Source: Actinomycetes bacterium
GTDB lineage: Bacteria; Actinomycetota; Acidimicrobiia; Acidimicrobiales; Acidimicrobiaceae
Reading direction: 5' to 3'
Assembly (NCBI GenBank): GCA_021844725.1
Contig: JAKBSX010000162.1
Span: 1 to 6,718 of the forward strand
DNA: 6,718 nucleotides
In this document: in pieces, positions 1 to 6,454 of the stretch
Layout: every line of letters begins with the position of its first letter
Position numbering within the stretch: the first letter of the stretch is position 1
Translations under genes and position numbers: made by a program
The notes under the pieces: model-generated
Told to the model about the DNA's origin: nothing
Database searches by the model: none
The model's input: only the letters and a program-made list of their open reading frames with translations

Positions 1-925
1 TTAAGAGAGCCACATCGGTGCTGGTTCCGCCCATATCGAAAGTTACCAGGTTTTCTATGCCGCTTAAAGCTGCCACGTGTTGAGCGGTCACGACTCCTGC
101 TGCAGGGCCTGAAAGAATTGTCTGCACGCTTCTAGCTGCCGCTGAAGAAAAAGACGCCACCCCACCATTGGAACGAATGATGTAACGCTGATCGCTTGTA
201 ACACCAATTTCCCGCAGCTTTACATCCAGTCTGTTTATATAACGGGACAAAAGTGGATTCAGATACGCATTGACCACGGTAGTTGACATCCGGTAATACT
301 CTCTGATCTCCGGGGCGATATCAGACGAGACAGATACATCTATCCATGGAGCCAGTTCAGAAAAGATCTCCTTGATGCGCTGTTCATGCTGGGGATTCTT
401 AAATGAAAATAGGAGGGCCACGGCCACTGATTCCGCACCGTGGCGAACCAGATGTTCAATCGCACGTTTAGCAGAATCCTCGTCTAAAGCAATAAGTTCT
501 TCTCCGGTGGCAGTAATACGCTCAAGTACTTCTTCGGTATATCTAGGTGAAACAAGTTGGCGCGGCTTTTCAAAGAAGAGATCGTAAATAACGCTTCCCT
601 GTCCTCGTGCCTGCTCTCCAACTTCATATACACCCCTGAAACCATCGGTAATCACCAGGCCGGTCCTCGCACCTGATCCCTCCAGAATCGCATTGGTTCC
701 TACTGTGGTACCATGGCAAAAAAAGACAACAGCATCCGCCAATTCATCGATGCCAGCCAGGTAATTTGCCAATCCCGAAACTATTGCGTCAGACTGATTG
801 GACCTGGTGGAAGGGACTTTAAAGACATCAATCTCCCCGCTTGATTCATCAAGGATAACAAAATCAGTGAAGGTCCCTCCGGTATCTACGCCCACACGTA
901 ATCGACGTCGGTTTTCCACGTTCAT
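1..925 (-). CDS. hyuA: Hydantoinase A / 5-oxoprolinase-family ATP-dependent subunit, N-terminal 308 codons (partial, runs off left edge)
   Basis: This is the N-terminal part of a HyuA-type subunit, which in its family binds and hydrolyses ATP to activate the carbonyl of a hydantoin, oxoproline, lactam or (in carboxylases) ketone, working with HyuB in the cytoplasm. Visible in the translation: the glycine-rich phosphate loop VGVDTGGTFTD at residues 11-21 (ASKHA-type ATPase fold), HGTTVGTNAILE at 71-82, SNGG at 252-255, GPAAG at 273-277, and the second phosphate motif FDMGGTSTDV at 296-305 just before the edge. This covers the Hydant_A_N domain and the start of the Hydantoinase_A domain. Family members are usually near 650-700 residues, so more than half is missing through the window cut, not decay. 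The ATG at 925 overlaps the hyuB stop as ATGA, and GGGGAA at 933-928 is a plausible ribosome binding site, so translation is probably coupled. The family is clear; the substrate (hydantoin, oxoproline, caprolactam, acetone or acetophenone type) cannot be decided. Confidence 0.95.
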   Translation of the reverse strand, partial: MNVENRRRLRVGVDTGGTFTDFVILDESSGEIDVFKVPSTRSNQSDAIVSGLANYLAGIDELADAVVFFCHGTTVGTNAILEGSGARTGLVITDGFRGVYEVGEQARGQGSVIYDLFFEKPRQLVSPRYTEEVLERITATGEELIALDEDSAKRAIEHLVRHGAESVAVALLFSFKNPQHEQRIKEIFSELAPWIDVSVSSDIAPEIREYYRMSTTVVNAYLNPLLSRYINRLDVKLREIGVTSDQRYIIRSNGGVASFSSAAARSVQTILSGPAAGVVTAQHVAALSGIENLVTFDMGGTSTDVALL

Positions 926-2628
926 TCTTCCCCGTTCCAAGCTGCAATTGCACTTTTGAGTTTTTCCGGATCAGCCCCGTAATCTGACTGCGCTGACTGG
1001 AAGCTCACATAACCGTCAAGAACATCTCCTAATAATTTTTCCCAGGCTCTCTCGCTGAGCGGTCCCAGACCACCCCCGCCGGCTTTTTCAATCCGTAATA
1101 CATCACCCTCTTTGAGTTCTTCACCGCCAAACCGACTTGGAAGGTCCCTCGATCCTTCAGAATCCGGATTTATGATGCAAGCACCTAGTCTTCCCGGCAT
1201 TCCACCATCAACCCCAAAAGCAGGCTCAGTGTGTTTCCCTCCTCTGAGAGTGAGCTGGGCTTTTGAAGTCAATATCTCGTATTCTCTACGTACGGCCAGA
1301 CCTCCCCTGTACTGCCCGGCTCCCCCAGAGTCAGTGATAAGTTCAAATCTGCGGAGCCGGACCGGGAATTCTGTTTCCAAGACTTCTATAGGTGCGGTCT
1401 TGGCATTGTCAAGCAAGACGCTTACACCTGAAACTCCATCTTTACCATTTCTGGCGCCGTATGCCGCCCCAATCAGTTCATACTGGACATAGGATGATCC
1501 ATCCTTCCTCTTTCCCCCGATAACCATCCCGCCTACGCCGCCCATTCCAGCTATCTTTTTCTCAGGCACAAGACCATTCATCGCCTGGAGCACCGCTTCC
1601 GTAACTGCAGTTGCAGAAGCCATGTAAGTGTTCGTGGGAGCCGGGTAGATGGGATCTAACACCGATCCGTGACGAAACTTGGTCTCAATCACTCTGGCCA
1701 ATCCACCATTGTTTGGTAACTCAGGATCGATCATCGCCACCATTGCGTAGTAGCAGCAGCCTCTGACAAGAGGGGGTCTTACATTGAGGGGACCCAAAGT
1801 CTGAGGAGCTGATTCGGAAAAATCAAAAAGGATCCTTTCCCCACTTTTTTCGATCCTCACATGGTACTTTATTGGCACATCCAGCTGTATGCCATCATTA
1901 TCCACCCAGGTTTCAGCTTCAAAAGTTCCGTCATTCCAGCTCGCGATTACGCTGCGAACCCGTCTCTCCACTTTTAATTGCAGGTCCGAAAATGTCTCAA
2001 GCACCACTTCAAGTCCGTATCTGGAGACCACCTCCTTGAGCCGCTCTTCCCCAAGCCTTCCGGTTCCCACCTGACCTCGGATGTCACCCATGATAACGTC
2101 AGGAGTCCGGCTGTTGGCTCTGAGGATCGCCTCCACTTCTTCGACCACTTTCCCCTGATCCATGAACTTGACAGGAGGATATTGGATCCCCTCCTGGAAC
2201 AGCTCCCTCGCGTTTCCTGACCCAGTTCCCGGTACCATGCCACCCAAATCACTCTTATGAGCAATGCTGGCGCAGTAGGCAATCAATGCATCGCCAATAA
2301 AAACAGGGATTACCACAGCCATGTCGATTGAGTGGGTAACCCCTGAGACATAGGGGTGGTTGGTGATGAATGCATCACCTGGAAAGATCCTGCCGGAATA
2401 AACCTTCTTGATTGCTTTTACCACTTCTGGCAGGGCAGCTATATGAAGAGGGAGAATTACATGCTCTCCTACGACTTCACCTTCTGAGTCTAAAATCATG
2501 CAGCTGGCATCTTGCGACTCTCGAACAATGGTTGAGTATCCAGTGCGGAATATGTTGTTCTGCATCTCCTGTACAATCCCGGAAAGGCGATTTTGAATCA
2601 CCTGGGATGTAATTGGATCAACTGCCAC
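922..2628 (-). CDS. hyuB: Hydantoinase B / oxoprolinase-family subunit
   Basis: A complete 568-residue HyuB-type protein, the usual length for this subunit, which pairs with HyuA to form an ATP-dependent cyclic-amide hydrolase or a related carboxylase. Family signatures are present in order: a DPITSQVIQNRL start (residues 4-15), the RTGYSTIVRES segment (28-38), GDAFITNHPY (84-93), the conserved His/Asp motif HKSDLGG (124-130), ELFQEG (142-147), and a glycine-rich tail GGGGLGPLSER followed by a DVLDGYVS segment. HKSDLGG departs from the more usual HxxD(I/V)GG wording but keeps the His and Asp. The start is GTG: an in-frame TAG lies only six codons upstream (2646-2644), and GAAGGG sits 8 nt before the GTG, so no other start is reasonable. 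Its stop overlaps the hyuA start (ATGA). It may be co-transcribed with the binding-protein gene 358 bp upstream or have its own promoter. Substrate unknown. Confidence 0.96.
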   Translation of the reverse strand: MAVDPITSQVIQNRLSGIVQEMQNNIFRTGYSTIVRESQDASCMILDSEGEVVGEHVILPLHIAALPEVVKAIKKVYSGRIFPGDAFITNHPYVSGVTHSIDMAVVIPVFIGDALIAYCASIAHKSDLGGMVPGTGSGNARELFQEGIQYPPVKFMDQGKVVEEVEAILRANSRTPDVIMGDIRGQVGTGRLGEERLKEVVSRYGLEVVLETFSDLQLKVERRVRSVIASWNDGTFEAETWVDNDGIQLDVPIKYHVRIEKSGERILFDFSESAPQTLGPLNVRPPLVRGCCYYAMVAMIDPELPNNGGLARVIETKFRHGSVLDPIYPAPTNTYMASATAVTEAVLQAMNGLVPEKKIAGMGGVGGMVIGGKRKDGSSYVQYELIGAAYGARNGKDGVSGVSVLLDNAKTAPIEVLETEFPVRLRRFELITDSGGAGQYRGGLAVRREYEILTSKAQLTLRGGKHTEPAFGVDGGMPGRLGACIINPDSEGSRDLPSRFGGEELKEGDVLRIEKAGGGGLGPLSERAWEKLLGDVLDGYVSFQSAQSDYGADPEKLKSAIAAWNGEE

Positions 2629-2986
2629 AAGCTGGTCCCTTCGCTAAATAATCTCTTTTTGCCATCTTCTTTCTTGTCAATTCTCTTTTCACCCTCAAAT
2701 TATCAACCCCGTTTGCGACTACGACAGGAGAGGTTTACTTACAAATTATCTGTCAACTCTCAACCAATTTGTTCAGCTAAATTTGACTTTGGGCCAAACC
2801 TTGCTCAAAATCCAGTTCTGGCAAGAGTCAACTCCACCTGGACCTCAATCCCGGCGCATACAGTATCCCAAGTCCAAGCTCGTTAATCCGATATTAGCCC
2901 TGATCACTGCTGGAGGCGGAAACGTCAATCCAGTTAGGCTGATTATTTCCCAGAAAGACGACCGCCCTTGAAAGGTTGGTCTCCAC
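2629..2986. other. Intergenic region between the binding-protein gene and hyuB, no gene seen
   Basis: This 358-bp gap between two minus-strand genes is AT-rich near hyuB. I see no credible gene, no GC-rich hairpin followed by a T run after the binding-protein stop, and no RNA gene. On the minus strand it contains two TTGACA boxes (within GAGTTGACAGATAATTTG around 2760-2740 and GAATTGACAAGAAAG around 2690-2675) and a TTGATAATTTG. None is paired with a good -10 at 16-18 nt, so a separate hyuB promoter is possible but not demonstrated. Read-through from the upstream gene is equally possible. Confidence 0.6.
2637..2642 (-). promoter_or_regulatory. Ribosome binding site of hyuB
   Basis: GAAGGG on the minus strand ends 8 nt before the GTG at 2628. 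Together with the in-frame TAG at 2646-2644 it fixes this non-ATG start. Confidence 0.7.
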
Positions 2987-4264
2987 CTAGCTTGCCGAAG
3001 ATCCCAGCGCTTGCCCACCTGAACCGGAAGCAACCACAAACTTGTTGCCATTCCATGTTGCCAGATACACCGCACTTGTACTAAGACCCCGGTGGTTTGA
3101 GGTACTCGTGTTGTACATTCCAATCACACCAGGAATATTGTGAAGATTCTCCATATATTTGAGTATTTGGTCAGAGGTGGCATTTACTCCCAGGCGCTTC
3201 AGGGCGCCGATCAGCAAGCTGGCTGGATCCCACGCCAAACCCCAACCCAGCCCTGGGGTTCCACCTGCTGCGGAAACTTCTGATTGGAACTTAGACACTT
3301 CATTCCGCACCGGACCCGCTGGTAATTGGTTAGCCGGAACAGTAAGAGAACCAATAGCTATGTAAAGGTCTTTTGGGACCTTGGAGCCATACTGCTTCAT
3401 CTCAGCAAAAGAACCATTCCCACTGTCAGCAGTCGTGGGCAGGTTATCCATTCCCAGTGAAGACATACCATTTAGAATGGTCCCAAGAGGAGTCCCGGTT
3501 GCCCAGGTTAAAAGTGCCTGGGGATGGTCAGCCTTGATGACAGAGAGCTGCGTGGCCACGCTCACGTCACTATCTCCAAAAGTCTGGTGAGTGACTAAAT
3601 GGATCGAGGAAAATTGGGGTAGGGCCAGCTCTTTTTGCAGCGTATCATAACCGGCAACGCCGCTTGCATCAGTTGAGGTCAGTGCTGCAATTTTGGTCCA
3701 CCCCTTAGATTTGAAAAAATTCAGATCAGACTGAATTTCAAGAGAGAGAGAAAAACCAGCAGAAAAAATCTTGCTACCGGCTGGTGGGTGCTCGACCGGC
3801 GACAGGTCGTAAATAAACGGCCCACTTGGGGTAGATAACGCATCTACTGCCTTATCGACTGCTCCAATACTTCCGTTCAGAAAAAAGGGAACCTTCTCTG
3901 AAATCAGCTTATTTGCCAATGATACAGCAGTGATTGGACTGGTCTCATTGTCGAGTATGTCCATCTGAACTGGATGTCCATCGATTCCACCGCTTGAATT
4001 TACCGACTTGGCTAATACCTGAAGCGCCTTGGCCTGACGGCTTCCCAAAAAACCACCCTGACCAGTCTCGGACAAGATTGCATGGATTATAACCGGTGAA
4101 GAGCTGGCAGCTTTGGTCGATCCCGCACTGGCTGTAGTTGCGCTACCAGAAGCCGACGAAGAGCCGCAAGCAGCAAGTATTGAGGCAGCCAATACTCCTG
4201 CTGAAAACAGCATGGAAGTTCTCCGAGCACCCGGGCCAAGACTGATTCTACTTGGTAAATGCAC
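2987..4264 (-). CDS. ABC transporter solute-binding lipoprotein, branched-chain amino acid/amide (Liv) type
   Basis: A 425-residue extracytoplasmic binding protein, probably of the periplasmic-binding-protein type I Liv/amide class (Peripla_BP_6-like), which captures a small ligand outside the membrane for an ABC importer. The N-terminus has a basic n-region (PSRISLGPGARR), a hydrophobic stretch (MLFSAGVLAASILAAC) and a lipobox LAAC with the lipidated Cys at residue 33. A Ser/Ala/Gly/Thr-rich linker follows to about residue 57, then a fold beginning VIIHAILSETGQGG. NSSGGIDGHPVQMDILDNETSP is the typical 'NxxGGIxGxxV...D' region of this class. I chose the GTG at 4264 because AGGAGGGGG lies just upstream. 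The frame stays open to a TTG at 4303, but that start has no binding site and would put the strong Shine-Dalgarno inside the gene. No permease or ATPase genes are in the window, so it is either an orphan or its partners lie elsewhere. Proximity to hyuBA suggests an amide, hydantoin or lactam-like ligand; that is inference only. Confidence 0.9.
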   Translation of the reverse strand: MHLPSRISLGPGARRTSMLFSAGVLAASILAACGSSSASGSATTASAGSTKAASSSPVIIHAILSETGQGGFLGSRQAKALQVLAKSVNSSGGIDGHPVQMDILDNETSPITAVSLANKLISEKVPFFLNGSIGAVDKAVDALSTPSGPFIYDLSPVEHPPAGSKIFSAGFSLSLEIQSDLNFFKSKGWTKIAALTSTDASGVAGYDTLQKELALPQFSSIHLVTHQTFGDSDVSVATQLSVIKADHPQALLTWATGTPLGTILNGMSSLGMDNLPTTADSGNGSFAEMKQYGSKVPKDLYIAIGSLTVPANQLPAGPVRNEVSKFQSEVSAAGGTPGLGWGLAWDPASLLIGALKRLGVNATSDQILKYMENLHNIPGVIGMYNTSTSNHRGLSTSAVYLATWNGNKFVVASGSGGQALGSSAS

Positions 4265-4273
4265 CTTATTATT

Positions 4274-4282
4274 CCCCCTCCT
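4274..4282 (-). promoter_or_regulatory. Strong ribosome binding site that fixes the GTG start of the binding protein
   Basis: The minus strand reads AGGAGGGGG, with 9 nt between its last G and the GTG at 4264. This is one of the two best Shine-Dalgarno matches in the window. It decides for the GTG at 4264 over the upstream TTG at 4303. Confidence 0.8.
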
Positions 4283-4495
4283 GTGAGCAGATAGCCGCGC
4301 CAAAACGACTCAAAATTTCAAGTCGAGTTACCCCCCCAACGGCAACAATATTTGTTTTTATCATCAAAAGTTGAAGAAATCAAGCTTGCCAAGTAAAGAA
4401 TCGCATCTCGATTACACATAATGAATCAAATTTATTTAGCCGCATTTTAAGTGGCCAATTGCGTAATGGCTAATTGTCTTCCTGGAGATTTGACA

Positions 4496-4527
4496 ATCTC
4501 GCCATTTGTGTACACAAATGGCGAGAT
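4496..4527. promoter_or_regulatory. Perfect 32-bp palindrome, likely repressor operator
   Basis: Each 16-base arm, ATCTCGCCATTTGTGT and its exact complement, meets at a GT|AC centre with no spacer or mismatch. The core TTTGTGTACACAAA resembles the TTGTnnACAA-like sites bound by FadR-class GntR regulators and by some other dimeric regulators; that likeness is a family-level resemblance, not an identification. There is no T run on either strand and it sits between divergent genes, so a terminator role is unlikely. TTGACA at 4490-4495 directly abuts its left end, so a bound protein would cover a promoter there. The palindrome itself is certain; its function is inferred. No regulator gene is in the window. 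Confidence 0.7.
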
Positions 4528-4594
4528 AGAGCTTAAATATTTTGGAATTATCTAATTAACTCCCCGTAGTTCTATCACCACCGACTCAAAGCAA

Positions 4595-4871
4595 ATGGAC
4601 CCGATGACTAGTTCAAAAATGAGTCAACTCAATTCTTATCTCAGAATCGATCGATATCAGGGCACGCCAGGGGAAAAGAGCAAAAACATCACATGTTAGC
4701 GCTTACCTGCGCACTCTTACCCAAAAGAAATACGGAATTCACCCTCGAAGGTATGATTGGCTCTTGCAAAACATAAAAGATATCCGAGTCCTGGTCCGAC
4801 AGGAAAGATATTTTCAGTGGTGGAGAAACCACCTTCCCAGTAATTTAGTGGATCCTGACTGGTCGAAATAA
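4595..4871 (+). pseudogene. Possible decayed coding remnant, unrecognised
   Basis: A frame open from 4623 to the TAA at 4869 encodes about 82 residues but has no good start codon. Its last third is rich in aromatic and charged residues (YFQWWRNHLP at 4809-4838, then a DPDWSK end), which looks more like protein than random translation. In a different frame, ATG codons at 4595, 4604 and 4619 open a short peptide ending at a TAG (4697-4699). A single frameshift around 4690-4700 would join the two into one product. After the TAA the same frame stays open for another 29 codons. I recognise no family and saw no ribosome binding site. It could be a gene fragment left by decay, or chance. Confidence 0.25.
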
Positions 4872-5062
4872 AATGAAATCAAAACAGTCGGTGAAAAGAT
4901 AATTGCCTGCTATCTCCCAGCCACATTACGACCACTACCTAATCACCTGAATTCGAAATGATTAGCGTTATTAGCTCGGTAAATTAGAACTTATCTTGGC
5001 TAAAATCCAAAGTTATTTTCACTCTGTGATACCCATCAAGTAAGTGACTAAATATAAGGGTC

Positions 5063-5090
5063 TTGACGGTTAGTAAATGTGGCAGATCAT
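5063..5090 (+). promoter_or_regulatory. Candidate promoter for the dehydrogenase gene
   Basis: TTGACG (5063-5068, five of six to consensus) and GATCAT (5085-5090, four of six) are separated by 16 bp on the plus strand. It would give a leader of roughly 165 nt containing the inverted repeat at 5193-5215. The -10 box is weak, so this is only a candidate. Confidence 0.25.
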
Positions 5091-5192
5091 TGTTTCCTCC
5101 CAGAATAGCTGTGATAAAACTATTCAGTAAAAGATTTATTTTCGATTTTGAGCTCGGGTAGTCAACAAAGCCAGCAATATCTTCGGCAGAGC

Positions 5193-5215
5193 GGAGCCAT
5201 CGCTAGAATGGCTCC
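5193..5215 (+). promoter_or_regulatory. Inverted repeat upstream of the dehydrogenase gene
   Basis: GGAGCCAT (5193-5200) and its exact complement ATGGCTCC (5208-5215) flank a 7-base spacer, CGCTAGA. The element ends 48 bp before the dehydrogenase ATG. It could be a protein-binding site or a hairpin in the mRNA leader. There is no T run after it, so it is not an intrinsic terminator. An alternative outer pairing of GCGGA (5191-5195) with TCCGC (5223-5227) is possible and could coexist with the stem in part. Confidence 0.45.
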
Positions 5216-5251
5216 AGGATGATCCGCGACTGATAAATAGTTAAACACTGA

Positions 5252-5258
5252 AAGGGGG
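5252..5258 (+). promoter_or_regulatory. Ribosome binding site of the dehydrogenase
   Basis: AAGGGGG lies 5 nt before the ATG at 5264 and supports this start. Confidence 0.7.
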
Positions 5259-5263
5259 TAGTT

Positions 5264-6355
5264 ATGGCTAACAACCAACAGGCCACTGTTGCACTAATAA
5301 AGGGTGTTGACCAGGTACCGGAAATCGCCAAGATCGATATTCCTTCCCTGGAACCACTGGCTATGATGACCGAGATCGAAGCTGCAACTCTCTGTGGTAC
5401 TGACATTCACCTGTGGCACAGTGCAGAAAAATCCATGCCCTATATTCCTGGACATGAATCATGTGGAATCGTCACAGACAAAAACGGTGACCGCTATGAC
5501 GTCACCGGAGAATTAGTAGAAATAGGCGACAGAATTATTTGGGCCTATCCATTCTGCGGCGAGTGTTTTTACTGTACCGTGGCTAACCAACCCACGATGT
5601 GTGACAATGCAGCCCGCTTTGGACGAGAACCAGTAGCCAAGTATCCTCACCTGCTGGGAGGATGCGCTACTCATCAATATGTTCCACCCAAGTCAGCCAT
5701 TGTAAAAGTTCCAAAAAATGTCTCGAGCGAACTAGCTGCGTCAGCAGGGTGCGCACTCAGGACTATTATGCACGGTTTCGAACGGCTCGGCACCGTTGCA
5801 GCCTATGAAACTGCAGTCATACAGGGAACCGGACCCGTCGGCCTTTACGCCCTTGCAGTGGCCAAAAGCAAGGGGTTTAAGCGGGTAATTTCAATAGGAG
5901 CACCAGACACTCGTCTGGCCCTGGCCAAGGAATGGGGTGCTGACGAAACCCTAAACATAGAGGAATGCACCTCACGAAATGACAGGATCAAGTGGATAAT
6001 GGATCAGACCAAGGGAATTGGAGCGGATGTAGTTATCCAGTGTGCTGGCAGTGCCGCAGTATCTGAGGGACTTGAAATGGTCCGTCCTGGCGGTAGATAC
6101 CTTTCCATAGGTGATGGAGGAAGTTCCAAAGATATTGAAATCACACCCAGAGCCATGAGCGTCAAAATGCTCAATATCATTGGAGTCAGATCCGGAGCAG
6201 GACGGCATTTCTACCAAGCTCTTGAATTCCTCTCCAGCGCGATGTTTCCATTCAAAGATCTGATTTCGGGAAGCTATCCACTGGAACACGTGGCAGAAGC
6301 CTTCGCAGGTATGAAATCTATGTCAGAGATAAAAGCCTCTATCATCCCAAAATAA
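5264..6355 (+). CDS. Zinc-dependent medium-chain alcohol dehydrogenase (MDR superfamily)
   Basis: A complete 363-residue cytoplasmic oxidoreductase of the zinc-containing MDR superfamily, which interconverts an alcohol and a carbonyl using NAD(P). The catalytic zinc ligands are probably Cys44 (in LCGTD), His64-Glu65 (in GHES) and Cys163 (in AGCALRT). The structural zinc lobe is intact with Cys98, Cys101, Cys104 and Cys113; the last gap is one residue longer than in classical horse-liver ADH. The Rossmann loop is GTGPVG (188-193). The second Rossmann strand ends ISIGAPDTRLALAKEWGAD, lacking an acidic residue directly at the strand end, so cofactor preference (NAD versus NADP) cannot be assigned. 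An insert with NGDRYDVTGELVEIGDR (74-90) is shared with a subgroup of uncharacterised zinc dehydrogenases. ATG at 5264 has a good ribosome binding site. It is divergent from the binding-protein/hyuBA block. Substrate unknown. Confidence 0.95.
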   Translation: MANNQQATVALIKGVDQVPEIAKIDIPSLEPLAMMTEIEAATLCGTDIHLWHSAEKSMPYIPGHESCGIVTDKNGDRYDVTGELVEIGDRIIWAYPFCGECFYCTVANQPTMCDNAARFGREPVAKYPHLLGGCATHQYVPPKSAIVKVPKNVSSELAASAGCALRTIMHGFERLGTVAAYETAVIQGTGPVGLYALAVAKSKGFKRVISIGAPDTRLALAKEWGADETLNIEECTSRNDRIKWIMDQTKGIGADVVIQCAGSAAVSEGLEMVRPGGRYLSIGDGGSSKDIEITPRAMSVKMLNIIGVRSGAGRHFYQALEFLSSAMFPFKDLISGSYPLEHVAEAFAGMKSMSEIKASIIPK

Positions 6356-6454
6356 CCGCCCAAAGAGAAAGAGTTGAAAGCTAGATAAGGAAACCTCTAC
6401 ATCTAAGGCAAACCCGATTGGAAGTATAGAAGAAAAACAGCCTAAACTTGTTTT

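Larger units (their letters stand above)
4265..5263. other. Divergent intergenic/control region of about 1 kb
   Basis: This stretch separates the minus-strand binding-protein/hyuBA block from the plus-strand dehydrogenase. It is AT-rich and has no complete gene. It holds a 32-bp perfect palindrome (4496-4527), a possible decayed reading frame (4595-4871), a candidate promoter (5063-5090) and an inverted repeat (5193-5215). Minor repeats include TGGCCAATTG/TGGCTAATTG in direct orientation with 15-bp period (4452-4476), and AACAA-TAT-TTGTT (4345-4357). It is long for a simple divergent promoter, which fits either extended regulation or loss of a former gene. No tRNA-like or other structured RNA gene was recognised. 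Confidence 0.6.

Noticed and set aside
1112..1492. 126-codon plus-strand reading frame opposite hyuB
   Set aside because: It is antisense to a well-conserved HyuB segment. Its translation is low-complexity Ser/Pro-rich with no family likeness, so it is a by-product of hyuB codon use.
1974..2282. 102-codon minus-strand frame overlapping hyuB in another phase
   Set aside because: It lies wholly inside hyuB, whose own frame carries the family motifs here. No independent start signal.
2593..2886. 97-codon plus-strand frame across the hyuB start and the gap upstream
   Set aside because: It overlaps the hyuB N-terminus in antisense, has no ribosome site, and its composition is that of translated AT-rich spacer.
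2845..3123. 92-codon minus-strand frame overlapping the end of the binding-protein gene
   Set aside because: It is an out-of-frame reading of the binding-protein C-terminus continued into the spacer. No start signal or recognisable domain.
4265..4303. Upstream extension of the binding protein to a TTG at 4303
   Set aside because: It would bury the strong AGGAGGGGG site at 4282-4274 inside the gene and add 13 residues ahead of an already complete lipoprotein signal.
4345..4357. AACAA-TAT-TTGTT inverted repeat near the binding-protein start
   Set aside because: The arms are only 5 bp of A/T-rich sequence, and the half-site orientation is opposite to the 32-bp palindrome, so it is not a second copy of that operator.
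4452..4476. TGGCCAATTG/TGGCTAATTG direct repeat with 15-bp period
   Set aside because: Short and imperfect, and only two copies. Possible regulator sites, but too weak to claim on their own.
4818..4832. GGTGG-AGAAA-CCACC hairpin
   Set aside because: Only a 5-bp stem with no T run after it. It lies within the possible coding remnant and is within chance expectation.
5972..6289. 105-codon minus-strand frame opposite the dehydrogenase
   Set aside because: Antisense to the conserved cofactor domain of the dehydrogenase. No recognisable features.
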